This document shows, one piece after another, positions 1 through 6,649 of a stretch of 14,025 nucleotides of DNA. This stretch comes from Alphaproteobacteria bacterium (lineage in GTDB: Bacteria > Pseudomonadota > Alphaproteobacteria > Puniceispirillales > Puniceispirillaceae). The stretch is taken from positions 31,986-46,010 of the forward strand of contig WTHY01000137.1 of the NCBI GenBank assembly GCA_011522945.1, in the 5' to 3' direction. Numbering within the stretch: position 1 is the stretch's first letter; each line of letters begins with the position of its first letter. The notes beneath the pieces were generated by a model that saw only the letters and a program-made list of their open reading frames with translations, ran no database searches and was not told where the DNA came from. Position numbers and translations under genes: made by a program.

Positions 1-41
1 CATAATATCTTTACGTGCTGTGCAGAATTATGGATTGCCCA

Positions 42-82
42 GAAGGTTACATTGTCCGGAAGGTTACATTGTCCGGAAGGTT
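42..82. repeat. 17-bp tandem repeat, 2.4 copies, near the contig's left end
   Basis: The unit GAAGGTTACATTGTCCG occurs perfectly at 42-58 and 59-75, and its first seven bases recur at 76-82 before the periodicity breaks. No coding region covers it; it lies downstream of the last permease gene. It could be a genuine minisatellite, the multi-repeat terminal region of an insertion sequence cut off by the contig end, or an assembly loop at the contig edge. The sequence shows only the periodicity; the origin is undetermined. Confidence 0.8.
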
Positions 83-126
83 TCGGTGCGATGTAGGCAG
101 ACGCTAATCTGAGAGGTCAAATAGAT

Positions 127-1005
127 TTAACGACGCGCAATCGCAAGGCCAGTAAGAATCAATACAAGCCCAGCCACCTTATCCCAGCTCAAGGCTTCAT
201 CAAGCAACACCACACCAAAAACAAGTGCAATAGCTGGAATCAAATAGCCAACATATGAAGTGAAGCCAGCCCCTGCACGCGCGATAAGAATATACCGCAA
301 CGTAAATCCGATAGCTGTTGGCACAATACCAAGCCATAGGAGGGCCGTCCAAACTGAAGGGGATAGATTGCCAAGATTTGGCGCTTCAAAAATCACCGCG
401 GCTGGCACAAGCAAAAGAGCTGAAAAAGCCAAGCCAGACCAGCTAATTGTAAGGGCCATGACTGAGCCACTTATCCGCCTTATCATGAGGTTTGAACTCA
501 CATATCCAAGTGCAGCACAAATAATGGCAAGCTGGCTGATCACAGCTGTCTGCCCGATAAGGCGGCTACCTTGCCACAAGAGCAACACAACCCCAAGCAA
601 GCCAAATAAAATGCCTGTCAGCTTTGTACGGGTTATCACCTCATCTTTCGTGATAAAATGACCACCAAGAATCGTTGCTAATGGCCCCACCGCCATCAAT
701 AATCCTGCTAGGCTTGAGTCCACAACCTGTTCACCATAAGCAACCAGCATGAAGGGCATCGCAACACCAAGCAGTCCAACGATACCAAGAAAACCAAGAG
801 GCGCAGACCGCAGATCTGCCAATAAAGATTTGCGCATAATAAAGGGCAGTAATACTAATGCAGCAATCAAGCAGCGTGCTGCCCCAACAGTGACTGGGCC
901 CACTTCAGATACAGCAATTTTAATGCTGGAAAAAGCAGACGCCCACAAACATGCTGCTAATAACAGCAGCCCCACATCAAGAGCATCTATCTTATCTTTG
1001 GCCAT
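127..1005 (-). CDS. EamA/DMT-family permease (third of three)
   Basis: This is a 292-residue inner-membrane protein of the drug/metabolite transporter superfamily, probably an exporter of a small metabolite; the substrate cannot be read from sequence. It is almost entirely hydrophobic, with the ten-helix EamA layout made of two repeats, roughly residues 10-145 and 155-290. The first helix carries the family-like stretch LLLAACLWASAFSSIKIA, and the second repeat ends in a conserved-looking DEALSWDKVAGLVLILTG segment. The start is ATG with a weak AGGA about 14 bases upstream. It follows the second permease after 40 bases on the same strand, so co-transcription with metZ and the other permeases is likely. 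Length is normal for the family, and I see no damage. Confidence 0.9.
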   Translation of the reverse strand: MAKDKIDALDVGLLLLAACLWASAFSSIKIAVSEVGPVTVGAARCLIAALVLLPFIMRKSLLADLRSAPLGFLGIVGLLGVAMPFMLVAYGEQVVDSSLAGLLMAVGPLATILGGHFITKDEVITRTKLTGILFGLLGVVLLLWQGSRLIGQTAVISQLAIICAALGYVSSNLMIRRISGSVMALTISWSGLAFSALLLVPAAVIFEAPNLGNLSPSVWTALLWLGIVPTAIGFTLRYILIARAGAGFTSYVGYLIPAIALVFGVVLLDEALSWDKVAGLVLILTGLAIARR

Positions 1006-1045
1006 GCGCTTTTTATATTTCCTGATTTAGCGAAGCTTGCTGTGC

Positions 1046-1948
1046 TTATTGATTCGCTGTCTGCGGTACTCTTAATCCTAAGCGCAGACCAATTACAACC
1101 AGAATGAATCCAATAAGATGATAAATGGCAAGCCGCTCATCCAAAAGCCACGCTGCTAATCCAGCTGCAGCGATTGGCAACCAATAGAAAAACAAACCAG
1201 CTCTGTTCGCACCAAGCCTGCCAACCGCCGTTGTGAAGAAATAATAGGCGAGAAGGGCTGGCCCGATGACGATGTAGATCATGCCGATGATAGGACCAGT
1301 ACTAAAATCAAACCGTGCGCCACTTGCATATTCGTAATATTGCAATGGCAATAGCTCCACCGCGCCGATCATGAACAAGACAAAGAGCAACGACCATTGA
1401 TTTAGTTTCGGCGCCCGCTTCAGCAAAACTGAAAACAAGCCATAAACTAAAACAGCAATGACCATAAGCACATCGCCAATATTCAGGCTTAAATTCAGCA
1501 ATATATCAAGATCACCACGGCTAATCACAACCACAACACCTAATGTAGACAGTGCCATGCCAACAAATTGGATTTTATAGACGCGGCTCCGATTAATCAT
1601 CCAATCCATCATGGTAATTAAAAGCGGCATAATGGTTTGAATAAGGCCCACATTTGTGGCTGTTGTATAATGGAGTGCCCAATATTGCAGGGTATTATAC
1701 ATGCCGATGCCGAGTGTGCCGATAATCAGCAATGTCCATTTATGGGCCCAAATCACCTGCCAGTCGCGACGCAGGGGTGGGCGCAAGAGAATAAACACAA
1801 TGGCGCCAGCTAGAACCCATCGCCAGAATGCCAGCTGGAATGGCGGCAATTCTTCGTAGAACATGCGGCCCGTAACAGCATTACCTGCCCAGAATGTCAT
1901 AGTGCAGAGCAGGAAGATGATGGCCGTTCTTTCAGAAATCTGGTTCAT
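1046..1948 (-). CDS. EamA/DMT-family permease (second of three)
   Basis: This is a 300-residue polytopic membrane protein of the EamA (RhaT-like) type, presumably exporting a metabolite across the inner membrane. The N-terminus has the family hallmark FWAGNAVTGRMF followed by PPFQLAFWRW (about residues 19-45). The second EamA repeat begins near residue 155 and closes with LAAWLLDERLAIYHLIGFILVVIGLRLG. It starts with ATG only 10 bases after the stop of the preceding permease gene; the best Shine-Dalgarno-like sequence (AAAGGA) lies within that gene's end. It is clearly divergent from both flanking permeases, so this is a set of paralogues and not a recent tandem duplication. The substrate is unknown. 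Confidence 0.9.
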   Translation of the reverse strand: MNQISERTAIIFLLCTMTFWAGNAVTGRMFYEELPPFQLAFWRWVLAGAIVFILLRPPLRRDWQVIWAHKWTLLIIGTLGIGMYNTLQYWALHYTTATNVGLIQTIMPLLITMMDWMINRSRVYKIQFVGMALSTLGVVVVISRGDLDILLNLSLNIGDVLMVIAVLVYGLFSVLLKRAPKLNQWSLLFVLFMIGAVELLPLQYYEYASGARFDFSTGPIIGMIYIVIGPALLAYYFFTTAVGRLGANRAGLFFYWLPIAAAGLAAWLLDERLAIYHLIGFILVVIGLRLGLRVPQTANQ

Positions 1949-1958
1949 AGACTATGCG

Positions 1959-2861
1959 TTATCCTTTATCAGCAATGGCCAAGAGCCAGGTACAGGCCAC
2001 GACAAGAACTGCACCAAACCAGGCGCCAGGCGCTGGCATTTTACGCGTTTGATACCAGATGAAAGGCAGAATGATGACCGGCCCAACAGATGATAGCATT
2101 GTCACGTCTGCAAGCTTACCTGTCTCTAATGCCTTTAAAAGCAAGGCCAAACCAAAACTTAATCCAAAAAATCCATTCAGCGCAATCATCATCCACATAC
2201 GCTTTGACAGGCTGCTTATAGGTACTGATTTCGATCTCTCAAACGGAAAAATGAGCCAGAAACATAGGGCTGCAATGACGGCTCTCAGTAAGGCGGCGAC
2301 AAGCGGGTCTGCGCCAGCTGCCATAGCTGGTTGCAGCAAAAACACGCCAACAGCCTGTCCCAACGCAGCCATAAAGCCAGCCCCCACACCGATCCAAAGT
2401 GGTGGCAAAACATCTTCCCAAACATGTAATAAATCACGTCTTTTGCCGTAAATAATCGCTAAGATAACGCCTATAAAGCCTAGAAAAATCGCAAATATCA
2501 CTTGGGTTGATAAGGTTTGACCTAAAAACAACCATCCCAAAATTGCTGCAATCGGTGCATTGGCAGCAAATAGAATAGCTGTGCGGCGTGGCCCTAATCT
2601 TCGCATTGTGACAAATAAAAAATAGTCTCCAACCACAACGCCGATGAGGCTTGAGGCGATAACAGGCATTAAAAATTCAGTAGAGAGAGAAAACTGCCCT
2701 CCTGTAATGAGAATCATCATGGCAAGCCAGGCTGACGCGACAACCATTCTCAGCCTATTAAAATGCAAAGACCCCAAAGCACGTGCAGGCGCATGGCCTG
2801 TAAGTCCTGCCAGAGTCCAACTCAGTGCCGCCAAAAGCGCAAAAACAGCTGATAATTCCAC
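1959..2861 (-). CDS. EamA/DMT-family permease (first of three, overlaps metZ)
   Basis: This is a 300-residue multi-pass inner-membrane protein of the drug/metabolite transporter superfamily with two EamA repeats (about residues 3-140 and 155-297). The N-terminal helix reads FALLAALSWTLAGL, and the first repeat ends with GWLFLGQTLSTQVIFAIFLG. The start codon is GTG (2861-2859) and shares one base with the TAG stop of metZ (2863-2861), an arrangement typical of translational coupling. That overlap suggests a link to methionine or homocysteine metabolism, for example export of a sulfur amino acid or precursor, but this is inference from position only. No clear independent Shine-Dalgarno is visible. 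Confidence 0.9.
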   Translation of the reverse strand: MELSAVFALLAALSWTLAGLTGHAPARALGSLHFNRLRMVVASAWLAMMILITGGQFSLSTEFLMPVIASSLIGVVVGDYFLFVTMRRLGPRRTAILFAANAPIAAILGWLFLGQTLSTQVIFAIFLGFIGVILAIIYGKRRDLLHVWEDVLPPLWIGVGAGFMAALGQAVGVFLLQPAMAAGADPLVAALLRAVIAALCFWLIFPFERSKSVPISSLSKRMWMMIALNGFFGLSFGLALLLKALETGKLADVTMLSSVGPVIILPFIWYQTRKMPAPGAWFGAVLVVACTWLLAIADKG

Positions 2862-4075
2862 TAGGCTTGACCAGCCTGATGCTGCGCTTGTGCAAGCGCC
2901 TGTTCCAAATCCGCTAAGAGATCTGCAGGATCCTCAAGACCGACAGATAATCGAATATGCCCGTCAGTAATCTCAACAGATGCACGCTCTTCATCTGACA
3001 AATTTGCATGTGTCGTACTAGCTGGATGACAAGCAAGACTTTTTGAATCGCCAAGATTATTGGAAATATCAATCAATCTTAGCGCATTTAAAAAAGCAAA
3101 TGCAGCAGCCTTACCACCTTGCAGCTCGAAGGCAAGCAAAGAGCCAGGGCCAGACATCTGTTTTTGTGCCAGAGCAAATTGCGGATGTGTTTCATGCCCC
3201 GGGTAATGCACCTCTGATATAGCCTTATGATCTGCCAGATAGGTCGCCAGCTTTGTTGCTGACTGCGATTGCGCCTCAACACGTAAAGAGAGCGTTTCAA
3301 GAGATTTTGTCATAATCCATGCATTAAAGGCAGAGATAGCCGGCCCAGTCTGTCTATAGAACGGCAAAAATACCTCATCCATATACTCAGAATTACCGAG
3401 CACAGCCCCCGCTAAAAGCCGACCCTGCCCATCAATATGTTTGGTTGCTGAATAGACAACGACATCCGCACCAAGCGCGAGGGGCGACTGATATAAAGGC
3501 GTTGCAAACACATTATCTACAATCATCTTGGCACCAGCCTTGTGCGCCATCTCAGCAACAGCAGCAATATCAACAAGATGCAGCAACGGGTTAGAGGGGC
3601 TTTCCAGGAATACGATTTTCGCTGGTTTTGATAAGGCAGCTTCCCATGCCGCTAAATCACGTCCATCTACCAATATTGTCTCAACGCCCCAGCGCGGTAA
3701 AATCTTCGTTAAAATTGCATAGCAGGCGCCAAATAACGCGCGTGAGGCGACAATTCTATCGCCAGCTTCAAGCATACAGGCCATAGAGGCAAAAATAGCT
3801 GCCATGCCTGACCCTGTAGCCCGGCACGATTCTGCCCCTTCTAAACTAGCAAGTCTTTCTTCAAGCATCTGAACAGTTGGATTGCCATAGCGTGCATATA
3901 CATAATTATCAGCATCCCCAGCAAAAGCTGCCTCTGCCTGTTCAGCACTGTCATACACATAGCCTGATGTCATATACAGGGCTTCTGATGTTTCCCGATT
4001 ATGGGACCTGGCCAAACCAGCACGTATCAGATTTGTGCGTTGCTGCCATTTTGGCTGGCTATCATTTTGAGTCAT
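2861..4075 (-). CDS. metZ: O-succinylhomoserine sulfhydrylase (MetZ)
   Basis: This is a PLP-dependent enzyme of the Cys/Met metabolism family that makes homocysteine from O-succinylhomoserine and sulfide in the cytoplasm, the direct-sulfhydrylation route to methionine. The 404-residue protein shows the N-terminal block TSEALYMTSGYVYDSAEQAE typical of MetZ, YARYGNPT (about residues 60-67), the PLP-contacting Asp in IVDNVFATPL (D187) and the PLP-binding Lys in SATKH (K212). MetY or a cystathionine lyase is less likely because of the SGYVYDSAE motif. I place the start at ATG 4075, preceded by AAAGG with an 8-base spacer; an in-frame GTG at 4093 would add six residues. The start overlaps the upstream small gene by 14 bases, and the stop overlaps the next permease gene by one base. 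Confidence 0.93.
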   Translation of the reverse strand: MTQNDSQPKWQQRTNLIRAGLARSHNRETSEALYMTSGYVYDSAEQAEAAFAGDADNYVYARYGNPTVQMLEERLASLEGAESCRATGSGMAAIFASMACMLEAGDRIVASRALFGACYAILTKILPRWGVETILVDGRDLAAWEAALSKPAKIVFLESPSNPLLHLVDIAAVAEMAHKAGAKMIVDNVFATPLYQSPLALGADVVVYSATKHIDGQGRLLAGAVLGNSEYMDEVFLPFYRQTGPAISAFNAWIMTKSLETLSLRVEAQSQSATKLATYLADHKAISEVHYPGHETHPQFALAQKQMSGPGSLLAFELQGGKAAAFAFLNALRLIDISNNLGDSKSLACHPASTTHANLSDEERASVEITDGHIRLSVGLEDPADLLADLEQALAQAQHQAGQA

Positions 4076-4271
4076 CTTGCCTACCTTTATCACGTGCTAA
4101 TTCTGGTTGTTCAGAGGGCAATATAACAGCCTGACCAACATAGCGATCCTCACCATCCATAATCATGACAGGATTACCATAAAGACAATAGCCGTCAGCG
4201 AGGGCATCACTTACACGCTGGCAAAATTCAGGACTATCAAGCCCGGTGAGGAATTTATAGGATTTTTTCAA
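4062..4271 (-). CDS. small DUF1737-like protein
   Basis: This 69-residue soluble protein resembles the DUF1737 family: it has an N-terminal YKFLTGLDSPEFCQRVSDAL block, then GYCLYGNPVM and a closing YVGQAVILP segment. The biochemical function of the family is unknown to me. The start codon is TTG (4271-4269). It is supported by GAGG at 4284-4281 with a 9-base spacer and by the agreement of MKKSYKFLTG with the usual family N-terminus. Its 3' end overlaps metZ by 14 bases, and the metZ Shine-Dalgarno lies inside it, so the two are probably co-translated. It appears to be the first gene of the metZ-permease operon, since 166 bases separate it from regA. The C-terminal tail (about residues 53-69) is charged and probably disordered. 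Confidence 0.75.
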   Translation of the reverse strand: MKKSYKFLTGLDSPEFCQRVSDALADGYCLYGNPVMIMDGEDRYVGQAVILPSEQPELARDKGRQDDSK

Positions 4272-4437
4272 GACACAATGCCTCGCATAATATTATTTTC
4301 GAAAGACAGACCTGCCATATTAGCCAAAAACACTGAACTGTAATATTGGGCTAACATCTTGGGACCAAATCTGCTGATATTCATCTGTCGTGCTTTACTG
4401 AGATCTAATCCACTGACACCTAATCTACGGGGCGAGA

Positions 4438-4968
4438 TTAGCTACGCGGTGCATGTTTAGCAAGTATGCGCTGTAATGTACGCCGGTGCATTTTTAGTCG
4501 TCTGGCTGTTTCTGACACATTGCGATCACATTGCTCAAACACGCGTTGGATATGCTCCCACCGCACACGATCTGCTGACATTGGATCCTCAGGCGGCGGC
4601 GGCAACGCACCTTCTTGTTGTAATAACGCTGCAGCTATCTGGTCAGGACCAGCTGGCTTTGGCAGGTAATCTGTTGCGCCAGCTTTTACCGCAGCAACTG
4701 CCGTGGCAATATTTCCAAAGCCTGTAAGAACAATAATGCGGCATTTTGGGTAGCGTTGCTTTAAACGCTCAACCACAGATAAACCGCTTCCATCTTCTAA
4801 TTTGAGATCAACAACTGCATAATCTGGTTCATCACTATTCATTTGCTGACTAGCTTCAGCTACCGATTCGGCTTGCGAGACAACAAACCCACGTTGTTCC
4901 ATAGCGCGCGCCAGCCTTTTGCGGAGAGGCGCGTCATCATCAACAATCAAGAGCCGCTTATTGCTCAT
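4438..4968 (-). CDS. regA: RegA/PrrA/ActR-type redox response regulator
   Basis: This is a cytoplasmic response regulator that, with RegB, controls redox-dependent genes (respiration, carbon and nitrogen fixation, photosynthesis where present) in alphaproteobacteria. The N-terminal receiver domain has the acidic triad in LLIVDDDAPL, phospho-acceptor D54, T82 and K104. A proline-rich linker (PPPPEDP) follows, then a Fis-type helix-turn-helix with NVSETARRLKMHRRTLQRIL (about 150-169), nearly the canonical RegA DNA-binding helix. I chose ATG 4968 because GGAG (4978-4975) precedes it by 6 bases. An in-frame ATG at 4980 would add MENE but lacks a good ribosome binding site. The gene lies 210 bases after regB in the same direction; a perfect TATAAT upstream suggests it also has its own promoter. 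Confidence 0.95.
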   Translation of the reverse strand: MSNKRLLIVDDDAPLRKRLARAMEQRGFVVSQAESVAEASQQMNSDEPDYAVVDLKLEDGSGLSVVERLKQRYPKCRIIVLTGFGNIATAVAAVKAGATDYLPKPAGPDQIAAALLQQEGALPPPPEDPMSADRVRWEHIQRVFEQCDRNVSETARRLKMHRRTLQRILAKHAPRS

Positions 4969-5013
4969 CTCATTCTCCATGCAAACTACAGTCTTTGCAG
5001 TCCTGAAGTTAGG

Positions 5014-5019
5014 ATTATA
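5014..5019 (-). promoter_or_regulatory. candidate -10 element for regA
   Basis: On the minus strand the hexamer TATAAT occurs 45 bases upstream of the chosen regA start, leaving a leader of about 40 nt. No good -35 hexamer is visible at 17-18 bases (AGAATA or GAATAG), so the promoter would be activator-dependent or this may be a chance match in an AT-rich gap. Confidence 0.3.
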
Positions 5020-5100
5020 ATATCTGCCCTAAGAGCCTATTCTAGTGACCTGATCCGACTCTCAAGCAAGAAAGTTTAGGCCGTTTCCATATTTGAACCA

Positions 5101-5121
5101 GTCTATACTGCCAATATAGAC
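5101..5121. promoter_or_regulatory. perfect 7-bp inverted repeat between regB and regA
   Basis: GTCTATA at 5101-5107 and TATAGAC at 5115-5121 form a perfect dyad with a 7-base spacer, one helical turn plus a few bases between arm centres. It lies about 130 bases upstream of the regA start. No T-run follows on the minus strand, so it is not a typical intrinsic terminator. It could be an operator for regA (possible autoregulation) or a weak RNA hairpin; it does not look like the GC-rich sites described for RegA. Confidence 0.3.
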
Positions 5122-5190
5122 CGATAGATACAGCATTCAGCCGGGCGGATAAAGAGCTGGCGTTGCAACCAGCAGATCTCATAATAACTA

Positions 5191-6498
5191 TTATAGATTT
5201 TGGCGCGGCAAATTCATATCCACACGCGCGCCTGTTCTGCCGTCTGTTGAAGTCGCAAGATTGAGAAACTGCACAGAGCCACCCATCTGCCGAATAAGAT
5301 TAGAGGCAAGAAAAATACCAAGCCCCTTATGTCCGGCCTGACCTTTGCGTGTGCTATTCCCAGGCTCACCAATTCTATTCAATGTCTGCTGCCGAAATCC
5401 TGGTCCATCATCACTCAGCCTGATCCAAAGACGCTGCTCATCCCAGCCAATCATGAGGTCTATCTTGGATTTTGCGAAATCGGCAGCATTATCAACGAGC
5501 GTATCTAACGCATAGCGGAGCTCAGCACTGACTGCCATCTCAGGTTCCTGATCTGAAGCTGCATCATCGATAGTGAAATTCAGCTGCTTATTAATTTCGG
5601 TGGCTTTTCGAGCCAGCATATTCCGCAAGACATGGCTTGCTGGCAGTAATATATCAGGTGAGCCATCAGTATCTAACCCGGCCAGAATAACACGGCAGCG
5701 CTCTACCTCTTGTGCAAGCAGCTGAATATCCTCAAAATGTGGATCATCTTCTTCTGAATCAGCCAGTAGCTCATGACTGATAAGGGTGATCGTATTGAGA
5801 GGTGATCCCAATTTATGCGCCGCAGCTGTTGCAAGAGCACCAACAGCATTTGACTGTCTGTCCTGTGCCAATGTCTGCTCAGCCTCTGATAAAGCATCAT
5901 CTGTACGGCGCGCATCTGCCGCCAGCCAGAACACATAGACAGCTATAAATACAGCCGATAAAGAGATAGCTGTCCAAATACCAAATATATACAGATCAGG
6001 CACAGTAAAATAACTATCTGGCCACCAGGGTAGCGGCAGATAATAGACTGTCAGCAATGTTGATAAGGACACAACAAGCATTAGCAATATTGCAGTAGAT
6101 CGCACATCCAACAAAGCAGCCGAAACAATGACTGGCGCCAGAAAAAATATCGCAAATGGGTTTATCAGACCGCCTGTTAAATACAGCAGGGCAGCCAGCT
6201 GAACAACATCAAATCCAAGAGCTAACAGTAAGATCTGACGTGAATGATGCTGATTATACCCGACAGCAAAACCCTGCCATATATTCACAGCCACAGACAC
6301 ACCGATTACCCCCATCGCTTGGAGTACAGGTAAATCAAATTTCAGGCTAAAAGATACAAATAACAGCGCAGCAAGCTGCCCTGCCAAGGCAAGCCAGCGT
6401 ATAGAAATAAGAACTGTTGGATCAATAGGGCGCCGTGCTGCGCCTCTTACACCGCCAGTTCCGATCCGTCTTTTTGGAGCTGATCCAATAGTGTCCAT
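5191..6498 (-). CDS. regB: RegB/PrrB/ActS-type redox sensor histidine kinase
   Basis: This is an inner-membrane sensor kinase that senses the redox state of the quinone pool and cytoplasm and phosphorylates RegA. The 435-residue protein has six probable membrane helices (about residues 28-195) with the family quinone-site motif GGLINPF at 109-115. An H-box follows with H228 (AAAHKLGSPLNTI), then the conserved redox-switch Cys at C268 in EVERCRVIL. The ATPase domain has N337 (LVDNAAD), DDGPGF (363-368) and GHKGLGIFLA (389-398). The residue after the phosphorylated His is Lys (codon AAA, 5814-5812) where HisKA kinases usually have Glu or Asp. The start ATG is preceded by GAGGA with a 9-base spacer. 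It follows gyrB after 151 bases and has no senC-like gene between it and regA. Confidence 0.93.
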   Translation of the reverse strand: MDTIGSAPKRRIGTGGVRGAARRPIDPTVLISIRWLALAGQLAALLFVSFSLKFDLPVLQAMGVIGVSVAVNIWQGFAVGYNQHHSRQILLLALGFDVVQLAALLYLTGGLINPFAIFFLAPVIVSAALLDVRSTAILLMLVVSLSTLLTVYYLPLPWWPDSYFTVPDLYIFGIWTAISLSAVFIAVYVFWLAADARRTDDALSEAEQTLAQDRQSNAVGALATAAAHKLGSPLNTITLISHELLADSEEDDPHFEDIQLLAQEVERCRVILAGLDTDGSPDILLPASHVLRNMLARKATEINKQLNFTIDDAASDQEPEMAVSAELRYALDTLVDNAADFAKSKIDLMIGWDEQRLWIRLSDDGPGFRQQTLNRIGEPGNSTRKGQAGHKGLGIFLASNLIRQMGGSVQFLNLATSTDGRTGARVDMNLPRQNL

Positions 6499-6649
6499 CA
6501 GATAATTTCCTCAGCCCAAATCAGACATAACGCCCCACCCTATCTACAATGAGCCGTCTGCCGGCATCTAGATACACATTATCTGCGCTAATTTCGATGT
6601 TAGGGCAGTATCCGATTGACCTGTTTCATCACTGCGCACCTGACCTATG

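Noticed and set aside
42..82. CRISPR array at the left end
   Set aside because: The copies are directly adjacent with no spacers, the unit is only 17 bp, and no cas gene is present.
127..2861. Tandem gene duplication creating the three permeases
   Set aside because: The three proteins share only the family fold and short motifs. Their sequences differ throughout, so a recent duplication is not supported.
4421..4440. 6-bp inverted repeat TAATCT/AGATTA at the regA stop as a terminator
   Set aside because: The stem is short and AT-rich with an 8-base loop, and no T-run follows on the minus strand.
5156..5174. GCTGG/CCAGC hairpin after regB as an intrinsic terminator
   Set aside because: The stem is only 5 bp with an 8-base loop, and the tail TCTTTATCC is too poor in T to be convincing.
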